From Notospermus geniculatus (taxonomy: Eukaryota; Nemertea; Pilidiophora; Heteronemertea; Lineidae): DNA of 64,000 nucleotides. Shown here one piece after another: positions 1 through 11,356 of this stretch. The stretch is taken from contig NMRB01000100.1 of NCBI GenBank assembly GCA_002633025.1, forward strand, positions 46,390 through 110,389, written 5' to 3'. The notes below the pieces were generated by a model that saw nothing but the letters and a program-made list of their open reading frames with translations, did no database searches and had not been told where the DNA came from. Within the stretch, counting starts at the first letter, position 1; each line of letters starts with the position of its first letter. The translations under genes were made by a program, and so were the position numbers.

Positions 1-2020
1 GGTCGCGGTGAGGTTTTCAAGTCCGTATTTTGTACTTTTCATGAGTTTGAATTGTATCTGAATCTTATCCAGGTTTTTCTTCACAGGGCTTAGAATAAAA
101 TTCAACTCTGAGCAGATGAGACTGATGACATTTTGCATGAATCGTACCATTCCATTGAGTACCTGGTGATGTTTGTGTTCTGAATGTATATAGTCCCGAA
201 ACAGCATGTGTGTCTGAACACCAGTCTTGAACCCTTCTTTATGCCAAAGGGCCTCGGTTTTGAGGTTGATAATGCTTCCCTCTAAGAGGGGCCGAACATT
301 TTCGTCAGAAACTGTGTCAAAGCATGTTTTGGACACATATGTCAAACTGCTACTACATGTACTTTACAAATCTTCAGAGCAGAACCTGAACTAATCAGAT
401 CCACATGTTGTATAATCTTAACAGTTTCTGATTGATAGCTATCGTTTCAAACGGTTTTGCTAGTATGCCTTCATAAAACAGACTTCTTGCTGAGTTTTTT
501 TTTCACTTTTAGTGATTTCCGTCGAGATATTTCAAGTCCTAGTACTTAAGCATTCCCTTTTAGGCACACATAGGCCTATCATGCTAGTTAAATGCAGCTG
601 TGTATCTGTATAGATGGGTTCATTTTCTCACCCTTATACCTCTGTTATCTGCATAGAAACCCATATATGGGTGCTTTTAGTGTCTCCTATCCAGATGTTT
701 GTTCTGCACTCTACACCTGTATATGGGGTATGTTATCTTTTTACTGTTATAGCTGTTGAAAGTGGCGTAACCCAAAAATCATCAAAGTGCTGTAACTCAG
801 GAACGACTTGACCCAAAGCACTCCAATGTGCTATGTGGTCCCCTGCAGATGACGTTTATGACCATGTGAAGTTTCGGCCCGATCGGACATCCAATATGGC
901 CGCCAGGTGGCGTAACCCGAAAATCATCAAAGTGCTGTAACTCAGGAACGACTTGACCCAAAGCACTCCAATGTGCTATGTGGTCCCCTGCAGATGACTT
1001 TTATGTGCATGTGAAGTTCCGGCCCGATCGAACATACAATATGGCGCCAGGTGGCATAACCCAAAAATCATCAAAGTCCTACCTGGGAGTGACTTGACCG
1101 AGATACTCATACCACTGATATGTACCTCCCTCTGTCATTAGACTATTATGTCCAACCCGGTGAGCACATGGTCCATGGACCATTTCATTGGTGTTCATGC
1201 ACTCGTTTGTTTTTTGTCAACACCTATTCCTAGTCAAGGTTTAAAATAAATGCAAGATTTTGTATTGAGACTGAAGTAGTGAATTGAATGTCCCTAACCT
1301 CTCCAAACATGAAATTTACTGATCTCTCGGACTCTCCTGTTCTGCACCGCTTGACCTCATCTTTGTACATTCCACCATCCACATTCCACTTTCATTATTC
1401 CTGTAGAAAAATGTACAGGTGACTTTTTCATGACGCAACATCAACACCTGAAATGACGTCGCTAAGGTCACTTCACTCGCAGCGTCAAACTGCCGGGATA
1501 AACAAAAAATCGCCCTCTTCATTCAAACCTATTTATTGGAAGTTGTAGAAAAAACAGCAAATTTTTCTGTGAAGTACATGATCCTTGGTCCACAAAGGGT
1601 TAAATGATTGCTTGCTCACTTTCGTTCTGTACTACAATTTATTTCTCATCTTATTTCAATTCATCGTTAATGCTGTAGTAGAATACATCAGTGTACATAT
1701 CAGCATTTTCTGTAGCATATTTCTGAAATTTTTGAAGTATTTTCTTGTGGATAGACCAACATTTGTAGTTGTTGGAATAGAATTTGGTGTGTAGCAAATT
1801 CTGGCTAATTTCATACTTTGGGCCAATGAATTACAAGGACCTCATTCAAAATGGTGAAAATAGTGTGATGTGTAAAACCCTATGCATAGAAAAACCGTGC
1901 CATAAGTTATTACTAGACTTTTTTTCTGGTGCCCACAATGATATCCGCACCAGTACTAGTAATCATTATAATTATTCTCCTGATTATTTGTTAGTAAAAG
2001 TTTTGACCTTATATCGCTGC
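1..2020. other. left flank, no gene recognised
   Basis: This AT-rich stretch lies left of the tandem duplication. Its open frames are short and show no splice-supported coding pattern or family motif that I recognise. Apart from the tandem repeat at 762-1075, I see only single-copy-looking sequence. Confidence 0.6.
762..1075. repeat. tandem repeat, about 145-bp unit, just over two copies
   Basis: Units begin at 762, 907 and 1051 with GTGGCRTAACCC followed by AAATCATCAAAG. The first two are almost identical through the phrases CAGGAACGACTTGACCC and GGTCCCCTGCAGATGAC. The third diverges after about 25 bases. Spacings are 145 and 144 bases. It could be a short satellite array or part of a larger dispersed repeat. 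No coding potential is evident. Confidence 0.85.
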
Positions 2021-3154
2021 TTTTTGAGTTATCACTGTTGGTTAAGTTGCTGATGCTGCTCGCTTTGAGAGAAATATTGCCCACTTTCCTGGTATTCAAG
2101 AATGAATTCAGCCCTTGAATTCACTCAATGTTGACTTGTCACCATTTAAGTATTTTAATTGTGATTTTTGAAGCAAATGGCTGCTTGCTTTCTTGAGTTT
2201 TGGAACTTTTGAGTTAAATTACTATGCCTACTATGCTGATATGGCGTGCTTTTGAAACGGAACGGGCCAATTTCACCAGGAAAAAGACTGAAAAATGAAC
2301 ACTTTTTGAAAATACAATGTATAGTCCATCTCAATGAGACTACAACTTATTGAAACTAATTTCATGTATTGAATAAATTGTTAGAATGGTGCTGCTGAAA
2401 AATCAAAGACAAATAGAATTGATATTTGGAAATGTGAATGTTTTTGGCAAAGTTTTTCCATTTACATATCCAGTAATTGTTACATTTGATTCCAAAGAAA
2501 TTGAGAAAAAGCACAAATTTGTTTTGAGTATATTTACGAAAATGCATTGGTGAAATTTTTCTAGCACTGTTGTTGTTGTTGGCAACTTAATTGTTTTTCA
2601 CCTTGTCTTTCTAACTGGGTGTAACTTGAAATCGTTAGCATTGATGAACTTAGAATGTGGGCCAAACTGATCATGATGATGATATTAGATATTATACCAG
2701 TACCGGTAGTTGATTTTCATTCATGATAAATCATATGGAATATGAAAATACACTATTGTCTTTTTTGATACCAAACTTATTGTAATATTAGTATTTTTGA
2801 TAATATTATAGGGATTAGGTTAGCAAATTGTCCAAAAATTACCGGTAGGTATTAAGTGTTGTACCTGTGGTGATTTCACCTGTCTCTGAAACTGGAAGTT
2901 TTGACTCACTCATCCTTTTGGAGATATTTTCAATAGAAGAGCCTGCCTGTCAGTTCTAAATCTACTGTCAACACTGTATTGTAAAATAGCTTTTTTTAAA
3001 ATAAAACCTTTTTTCTTGGTATATCAAATGAAATTGTCCATCTTCCTGCATGTCTTTACCAGTGGCCTGTGACTGGTGTCTGCTTGATATTCTGTCAAGG
3101 GGTTTAATGAGACCCGCCAAGGGCAGCTTTCGGTTTGAGAAAAGGCTCCTGTTC

Positions 3155-6100
3155 TTAAGACCTCGGCCTAGCCCTAGTCTTATAACGTTCTTCTGGCCAG
3201 AACCTCGTCCCAAGGTTATAATTCATGAATTTAAATCCTTTATAGATAGTTCCGAGGTCCATCAAGAACATGATGATCACAAGGACTATCATAATGATCA
3301 TTGCCAGCGATCCCACCGCCTGTGCAGTAGGGGATTCCACTGGAGGTGGAATATATTTTCTTCCTGTCAGTGCCAGTTTCTTTTGTTTCTCTGAAATGAT
3401 AAATAAAAATACCGCAATTTAGTTTCTAAGAGGTCACAGACCATATGTGGGACTTTTACGGAACCTTCCGGTATACTGAATTTAAAATTGGGTATATACC
3501 GGTAGGTTCCGTAAAAATTGCATCCAGCACACACTGTTGGCAAGAAGCATTTCATCTTGCTGCCTCTCCAACCAAGCTATACATATATGCAGCCCAGGTC
3601 ATGTGTAAAACCCGCTTCAAATACGCTCTCTTTGCATGAGTGTCGTGAAAAAGCAAGTTAGCATTATTGCACTTACGCATACAAGGTGTCACTATGGGCA
3701 GCCATTGAGCTCTGTCGCCACACTCCACCGTCGTTTCCCCTTCGCCATTCGGGAACTCAAACTCATTACTGATACAAGAATATGTAATGACTGTCCTATA
3801 GGCTGTGTCATTGTAGGCCACGGTGGTGTTCTCGGGGATGAGAGGGTCTGAGCATTCAAGAGCTGAAAGAATGACCAACGAAGATGCATATGGTTGTGTG
3901 TCCCCAGTCGGTCAGTATGGAAATTACATGGCCGTCACAAATCCACTAACTGTGGACATTAGATTTGAACCTTTCCCAAATGGGGACATTACGTGCTAAC
4001 TGACTGTGCATGACGTATGGGTTCATTTGGCAAGATTCCAATTGGGGACATTCCCGTTTGCTGCATCTCTGATGGGTCCACACAGTTTTTTCGCACTCTA
4101 GTCCTCGGTTGACACCGCATACAAATGCCCACCTTCCCCTGAACAACTTGGTGACTGGACAGCTAAAATGTCGTAGGCCGATTACCATCAGCTGGTACTT
4201 ACAAACGCAGTCAGCCAATCTGCTGATATTCCATCGCCCAATCTGCCAGTTGACGTAATTCTCCCGACAAGACACCCACTTACTGACCACCCGGTCGGGG
4301 AACATGAAGCCTGGCAGGCAGGTCCAGGCCACGGTGTCCGTGAAACGCCTCTTGGAGGAGCTGACAGTCGCGTTGCCTACTCTCGGGAACGGTTCGCACT
4401 CCACAGCTGAAAGATGGACGGGACTTCGTTCTATGACCCTGCCCGTGGTTCTTGTGTTAACGGATCTTTGATCACTACGAAAGTGCAACAAGATCTCCAA
4501 CACCCGTCCTTCTCCACCGAATTAGCCAACGAATGAAGCCCGACAAGCCAGAAACAGGAACGCTTGCAAGTTCCTTATTCCTGACGGCGGCTGTAGATTC
4601 CTGTCAACTTGCATGCGATTTTGTTACCTTGACACCATAATTCTTTGAGGGACAACCTGTCCTTTTCTTGCAATGTCCCCTGCTTTACAACAATCACATC
4701 AACACCCAGTACTCACGGCTACAGTTATCTGGGACGTCTATCCATTCCTCATCAGGGCCACACCAAGCAACCTTCACGCTCGTGTTATCAAAGGCGAAGT
4801 GATACCCGTGTTCACATTTATACTCGATCCACGACGGATAAATACGTGCTGTGGAGTTCTTCTTGGCGTATTTGATACCTGGAGGAGGTTTGCATGCCTT
4901 GGCTGAAAAAAGGAACAGTCCCAGTATGTCCTACTGTTGGTTGCTGGACTTCACGAAGGCATTCGACTTGATCCTTACAAGTCGTCAGCAGTCGTTCAGA
5001 AGTAGCTTTCCGTCAGTCATTCTCTATTGATGGCAAAAAAGGAGGGTCATGCGGCTGCTTTAAGGTAAGCCTTTACCATGAACAACATCAGTAGGCCTAC
5101 AGCAACAGCAATGGTCACTGTTGCAGAGAACAACTAGACCAGTACTAGACAGGACTAGCTCTTGCAAAGAGCAACTAGACCACATTCACCGCTCATGTCC
5201 TCGAGATGAGCGGTGAACGTGGCGCGACGACTCTGGCAGGTTGTGACTTACTCCTACGCAGTCGTATGGGACGCTCCGGCCCCTACTTGCCTCTACGAGC
5301 TGCTTCCCCTTAACGTCAACCCCGTAACCCGCATCCAAACTACCCTGTAGGCCTTCGTGCTGTCGAAATTGGTCCCTGTGGTCCCATTCCGATGGTGGAT
5401 GCGACATTACAGACACCAAACTTACTTACGTTCACAAGGCGCCAACGACCCATCACTCCATTTCCCTGGGTATAGACACTCATATTGCATCGAAGGCATT
5501 TCAATGATGTTTGGCTTCATCGCCGTCCAAGCCACCATCATCTCGTCTACCATGGTTTTGTTAATCAGTGTTGAAGCGTTGTATGCTGAAGAAGCAATGA
5601 AGTTCTCGTATCATTTGGCCCGGGGGTTTAGGATTTTACCACCCGCCGTTACGACGTCTACCCGCAGAAAAGCAGGTCGTAACAACGCATTTGAACGAAT
5701 GACATCCTGAGAGACTCGGGGCATTTATGGTCCCTACAATCCCTTTAGAGACAAGTGCGAGAGATGGCGCATTTGCGTAGGAATGAACGAATGGATGTGC
5801 CAACTCTGGATGCTGTGCTCCTGATTTCAGATGCAGCATCGACAGCCAGCTTGGTCCTTTAACAGCCATCTACTGTCAGCTTGAAGATCAACAAGGCTCT
5901 CCGACCAGTTCGGGCGAAAGTCAGCAATACATACGCGCCGGCTTCTGGGCTTGCCACTCCAAGTAACGTTCGGTGAAGTTGGGCATTAGGTAGCCATGCT
6001 CACATGTGTAGTTGATGACCAGTCCAATGTAGGGTTTCGGTGGGTGGGGTACGACGTGAGCCGCCGACGGCAGCGCCGGACAACGTTTTGCTGTGAGAAA

Positions 6101-8981
6101 GGATTGGCAGTGATGATGCTGGGTTAGGAATAGACCAGTCGAACCTCTGAGGTCAACCTTGGGGCAATCCCAAACTGCAGGGGCCTGACTGGACGGACGA
6201 AGTAGCGCCTTTAAATTGATCAGTGGAAGAGAGGCCACAAAGTCAGAACTGACCTTGGTGTCCTCAACAGAGAAGACATCGAGTGACAGAGGTTGCCAGA
6301 ACCTTTGATACGGGTTCGTTGGACAACCCACCCATAGGGCTAGCTTCGAAAATCTTACCTACGTGTTGACAAACAAAACCCATCTTCTCCGAACATGGTT
6401 TCATGTCCGACTTCCATTTCGTCAGATAGTAACCGTTAATAAACTTGTTCTTCACAAGACATATGCACATGTCCTCCCTGTCGTCTGCCTTCGACAGAAA
6501 GTCGTCTGGTAACCAATTATCGAACATGATCGTCTTCGACGAGTAAGTGAAATTTGCAGACGAATTGGCCTCTGAAAGTGAAATGGTCCGTCTTCATTGC
6601 GCGCATCCTCTACGAACAGAAACTCCAATGACTGAGAGAGTGGGATGGGGATGCACAGAGGGGAGAGTACGAGGGTACTCTCTTTTCTCGTAAGAGAGGA
6701 GTGGGCGGCAACTAAAATTGCAACTGAGGTGTACAGCCAAACTGGACACCTAGGTACATCAGTCTGGAAAATTCTAAAGCAGAGGATTCCGGATCCAAGA
6801 AAGAAGAGGGCCAGCATTTTCCCCAGGGCTTGTTCGCCTCCGGTATCATCCGAGAGAAAGGTAGAGGCAGAGACGTGCTGCTGAAGAGCTGAAAGGCCCC
6901 TGACCATGTAGTAGAGTTTGCTTTCTCAGCCTTCGGAAACTACGGTAGTCCTTGTCAATGGTCTTGTCGAAGTTCAAGGAACTATTAACAGTAATGAATT
7001 GTCCATTGGCTGCCAATTCGCGCTAGAATACTCTCACTCTACTCGGAGATGCGCCTCCACTATGGTGGAAATCCTTGGTCAAAGCTGCAAGGCAAATGTG
7101 TCTACGACTCACCTCTCCTCCCTACAGTCCATTGGCTCAAGTAATCAAAACGGAGAACTTCGTCGATGAAATTTAGCTCGTCCTGGTTCTGGATTGCAAG
7201 GAGCTGGGAGTCATCTTTGTCTTTACAGACTTCAACAGCTTCGTCTTGAGTTAGTTTATCACTGAAGAACATGTAGCACATTCCAGCATGTTTGCTGTAG
7301 GCCCACTCCTTTGATCGGCACGGTGAAGGGGAAAGGGTATAGCCAGCTGGAACAAAAGTGCTGAGTGCGGAGTACATGTACTTTCATCCTTCATGCATTC
7401 TGAGACATTTACGGTCCCTTCCGCTCCCTCCAAGACGAGAGGAGCACTTGCGTAGACCCGGATGATTTGGTTTCCCACACTTTCCATAGCTTTCGACCTG
7501 TTGTATTGCACGCAAGAAACACGGACCGCTGGAAACCAATGCAGTGGAAGTTGGCTGGACAGTTTCTTACCTTGAAGCTTAAGCCTTGGGTTGAAGACTC
7601 TGGGAGTAGTTGTGATTGGAACCTCAGTCGTCGTAGGAGCAGACGTACTGGGATGAGCAGACGTATTTGGATGAGGAACTTTGCTGGCAGAGGAATCGTT
7701 AGAAGCTTTTGAATCGGTCTCAGATGTGTTTGTGGAAATAGAAGGATACTTTGGGCATGGAGGGGGAGTCGGACAGATGCAATCGATAACTTGTGCTGTT
7801 CCGGTTATGTTGCTTTGTGTCATAGTTTGGAGTGTCATCAGCGATAATTGAGTTGGGGACGATACTGCCTTGGTAATTCCTGTTGGTGGCGATGCTCCGA
7901 CAGTTGTCTTGATGGTACCCTTGTTTGGTGTTCCTGGGTCTGGATGTGTTGTTTTGACGGCATCAACGTGTTTACCTGGTGACGGAGAAGACACATCGGT
8001 TGTCTTGGTGGTTCCATTGATTGCCGTTCCAGTTACTGAATCTGCTCCGTCAACAAGAGTACCTGCTGATGGAGGAAAAGCATCGGTTGTTGTAGAACTG
8101 TCCGTCGCCGACGTTTCTTGCGATGAAGACGGTCCTGCGGTTCCCGTGGGGTCCTCGACCGCTAGTGGAGATGATGTCAACGTTGTCTCAGCGGTATCCC
8201 CTGGTGTGGTTACAGGCTCCAGTGTCGTTTCATTTGCCCCAGAGATATCTGTGGGTGTTGCAGACACTTCTTCGGTTTCAGTTTCCATGGAGCTGTCCTC
8301 AACCAAAGTGTCTAATGACGGAGTTAGTTCTGTTGTTTCCGTATCGTTGTTCTCCGCTGAAAATTCTGGGGAGGGAGAAATCGCCATGGTTTCATTATCG
8401 GTGTCATCCGTCAAAGTGTCTAGTGTTGCAGTGGATGCCGTTGATGAGCGCGGAGTCTCGGTTGATGTGGAGGTGCCAGCGCGTTCGGTGTTTTCAGATT
8501 TAGGTTTGTGCCGAAGGGGGACTTTCTTCGGATATGTCTTGTCTGCTGTTTGAGGATCCTCCTGTTGATTTCCTGGTACTACATACGTGTATGTTTCCAC
8601 AATCTCTCCCAGGTTTGTTGAGTGTAGTTCTGAAGGAACAGGTGAATTAAAAGACATCGAGAATTTCGTCAGTCTGCGTATTTACAAGTAGTAAGCCATT
8701 GGCATAATCGTTCGTTCCGTGGTTACGTTGCCAGGGTTCAAGCAAAGACTGTTCGGAAAGTCCTTTTCTTAACAAGACAAAACCGAAAGTGGAACCGTGT
8801 CGACTAACCGATTGAACCTTGCGGCTCTGTTTTGGAACCATTATATGGTCCCTCTGGTGTGATACCTCACACCCTTTTGGGAACTACTTTCTGAGAGAGT
8901 TTGCTGAAAACACTTACCTGTGACACAAAGAAGAAGCAGATTCATCAGAAAAAGTCCAACGAGAGGAATTCGGAGGGACAT
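3155..8981 (-). CDS. type I membrane receptor: mucin stalk, C-type lectin domain, four sushi domains (copy 1)
   Basis: Coding exons, 5' to 3' on the minus strand: 8918-8981, 7571-8629, 7113-7346, 6359-6571, 5935-6090, 5430-5585, 4717-4902, 4203-4406, 3677-3862, 3155-3390. All joins are AG/GT, every intron is phase 1, and the sum is 897 codons plus stop. Residues 1-21 form a hydrophobic signal peptide (start MSLRIPLVGLFL). Residues 22-374 are Thr/Ser/Pro-rich with many N-glycosylation sites and one Cys cluster (CICPTPPPC). A C-type lectin domain spans about 383-522 and ends GFVCQH. Four CCP domains follow (about 527-627, 628-689, 690-757, 758-819), each with four Cys and a late Trp. A transmembrane helix lies at about 849-868 with a basic 28-residue tail. 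The usual EPN/QPD sugar-binding motif reads LPD, so calcium-dependent sugar binding is doubtful. The likely role is surface recognition or adhesion (inference). It is selectin-like in layout but has an N-terminal mucin and no EGF domain. Confidence 0.82.
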
Positions 8982-9991
8982 CCTGGCGCTACGATGGCCT
9001 CGCACCTGCTCACAAGTCTCTGATCGTATGGCAAACTTCGGCAACACCAGAAGGTACATGGTGATGTTGAAGTGTCCATGTCAAGTGAAGGGAAGAGCAG
9101 TGACAAGTAGCCCTGATACTTGAAATCAGTGGAAAGCATCAACTGTAGTTCATGCAGATCCCACATTGCCACTATAGGATGTATTATTGATGACTTTTAC
9201 AACCATCAAGAAATCATGGCTTTTAGCAACAACCCAAGCCAATAGTAGGTTACTTGACGATGTCGTTCAAGCGACATTGCTAATTCATTGGTTGCGATAC
9301 TCGAATTCGTTCCTCTGGGAGTGAGTTGCTATCTTCAGAGACCTTTGGCAATGCTGTGCGCAACGTAAATCTGTGCATGGTAGCTGACGAAACCGCTGTT
9401 TTCACCGTTTCTGTGGTGAACCAATGTGTAGGCCTACTTGTAGGCCTAGATACAAATGCTTGTGGTGAACGTCGGTATTCATATAGCGTAGGCGGGCCTA
9501 CTCCTTGCCCAGTAGGGGACGATCGAATGCTTCTCTAATATCCATGACATATCCAGTAGGCCTACCGTTCCGAACAGTAAAGAAAAAGTAAGAAAGTGGA
9601 AGGTTTTCGCAAGGACTATTTTATTACCACTAATGTCTGGAACGAATAAGTTTTGAAGATTTCCACTGTAAATTTGTTTGAGAAGAAATCATGATCAGAG
9701 CGTCTAAACACGGTACGGTACAATTTCTGGCACCACTACAGTAGGCCTACCAGGAAATATCACGACGATCCTTTGACTACAACAGAAGCAGATGATTTTG
9801 GTTCATCTGGTGATCAAGGAAATCGCATGAGCCGAGCGTGCCTGCCCTTTTTCACTGCTAGTCGTTAATGACTGTCCACAACAAGCCGATCAAAATTCAA
9901 GTCCAATCTACGTCGCCTGATGACGAACCACTCTCCTCAGAAATGTTGCTTCATTTTTCAACTTCGCACCTTTAATACGCAGGATGTCTCA
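8982..9991 (-). other. 5' flank of receptor copy 1
   Basis: This lies between the receptor start codon and the end of the sulfotransferase pseudogene. It is conserved in unit 2 (19952-20985) with scattered differences. The receptor promoter and any leader exon must lie here or upstream, but I could not place a TATA box or start site. It holds several GTAGGCCTAC-type palindromes (near 9428, 9439, 9558 and 9742). Confidence 0.5.
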
Positions 9992-10087
9992 TTATAGTTC
10001 ATATCTAAATGGTATATCATAGCCCTTCATGCGTACATCGTATACTTTATCGAATATCTCGTTCTGAAAGACGGTGAAATGGTTTTT

Positions 10088-10208
10088 CCAGTCACCTACT
10101 TGACCTGAAATGGAAAGTTGGACAATTGGTAAGTTTCCAGTCACCTATTGAAATGGAAAGTCGGACAATCGGTAAGTTTCCAGTCATCCATCGAAATGGA
10201 AAGTGGAT
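10088..10208. repeat. short tandem repeat overlapping sulfotransferase exon 6 acceptor
   Basis: Three imperfect units start with CCAGTCA at 10088, 10137 and 10180 and share AATGGAAAGT and GGTAAGTTTCCAG. The first unit covers the start of exon 6 and its acceptor, so the extra units are partial copies of an exon edge sitting in the upstream intron. Unit 2 of the duplication has only two copies (21082-21165). It probably arose by replication slippage. Confidence 0.75.
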
Positions 10209-10537
10209 AAGGTAGGAGGAATGGTGAAGAATTACCAAAAATCAAGGCATTTGAATGGAGGTTGGTTTGAAAGGTCGTAGGGGCGAAAGCTTGACAGTCA
10301 GCAGTACCTACCCTTTCGTAATAAGGGCGAAACTTTGGCATCAATAGAGTACACATCTTCATGATTCGTCATTGGGTTTTTCCGCATGTTGTCGAATGTT
10401 GTATGCTCTGCTATCTGTCGAATGACATCGTCACTAAGTGACTTCCCGAGGAACTTGCACATGCCACGTATAGAGGCCTGTAGATCCTGAAAAGCGGGAA
10501 CAGAGTGCTTGACATCGTCAACCATCAGGGTCGGTCA

Positions 10538-10940
10538 ACACATGCTCCATCTTTCGCACTTGCCATTGTCGGCAGCGGTAGGGACCGTAAATGACCAATA
10601 TTATGCAATCAAATGTTCTTGGCCAATCATGTGCAGCAGATTGCATCATGTGATCATAGGATGTCACATCGTATCGGACACTCAATCATCGTATCGGATC
10701 CTAAAACCTCGTATCGGACAGCCCTCCTAGTTTCAGCCAATCAGAGCATAGGCCTGTTGTTATAGTTGCTAGGCAATTTGCATAATATAGCAAAGAGTGG
10801 ATGGCAGGTCGTCCAATATGGATTTTTGTTGGATGAAGAAAAGTTATATCGGACTCGGCTTCGCCTCGTCCGATATAACTTTTCTTCATTCAACAACAAT
10901 CCATATTGGACTCCCTACCATCCACTATTTGTATATTATC
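10538..10940. mobile_element. insertion with long hairpin, in copy 1 only
   Basis: Relative to unit 2 (about 21476), this intron of the sulfotransferase pseudogene carries about 400 extra bases. Its right part, 10781-10940, is an imperfect palindrome with arms of roughly 70 bases. The near-perfect core runs from GTCCAATATGG at 10811 to CCATATTGGAC at 10911 around the loop CTCGGCTTCGCCTCG. The left part repeats TCGTATCGGA three times. It looks like a foldback DNA element or a fragment of one. A deletion in unit 2 is the alternative. Confidence 0.6.
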
Positions 10941-11210
10941 GGTGGTAACGTGAGTAGGCCTATGCGCGGCCAGTGCTGGGATGAAAAATCGGCAAAACCA
11001 TGACCTGAACATAGAAAACAGTACGGCACTACCGATAAGGATTTTTAACTTACCTCTTTCATGTCTTCATAAAACACGATGTGGACATGAGGTTCGTTCC
11101 TCTTGTCCCACCAGCTTTTGGTGAAGTCAAACCAGGAACCATGGTCAACTGAAAACGAAAAGTACCGGTATCAATTACAATCCAATTAAGCAGTAGGCCG
11201 ACTTACTCTA

Positions 11211-11356
11211 GGGCCGTATGCACCAAACGAAGATTATCTTGAACTCAGATTGAGCCACAACTTTTTCATTGTCACATCATGCCCTGGCAAACCTGAACAA
11301 TTGAAAAGTTGTGGCACAACCTGAGTTCAAGAATCTTCATTTGGTGCATACGGCCC
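11211..11356. mobile_element. 146-bp MITE, in copy 1 only
   Basis: Terminal inverted repeats start GGGCCGTATGCACCAAA and end with the reverse complement TTTGGTGCATACGGCCC. The arms remain similar for about 50 bases around a short centre. The matching intron of unit 2 (near 21740) lacks it, so it inserted after duplication or was lost from unit 2. It lies between exons 3 and 4 of the sulfotransferase pseudogene. No transposase is present. Confidence 0.85.

Noticed and set aside
6452-6907. 151-residue minus-strand frame between lectin exons 3 and 4 (also 17424-17879)
   Set aside because: It reads through the intron and into exon 4 in the wrong frame. The exon 4 frame that ends GFVCQH is supported by lectin-domain cysteines and phase.
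7870-8553. 227-residue valine-rich open frame on the plus strand (and its twin at 18842-19525)
   Set aside because: It is the antisense shadow of the Thr/Ser-rich mucin exon. Val-rich antisense frames arise from ACN/TCN codons, and the sense frame has splice support and domain continuity.
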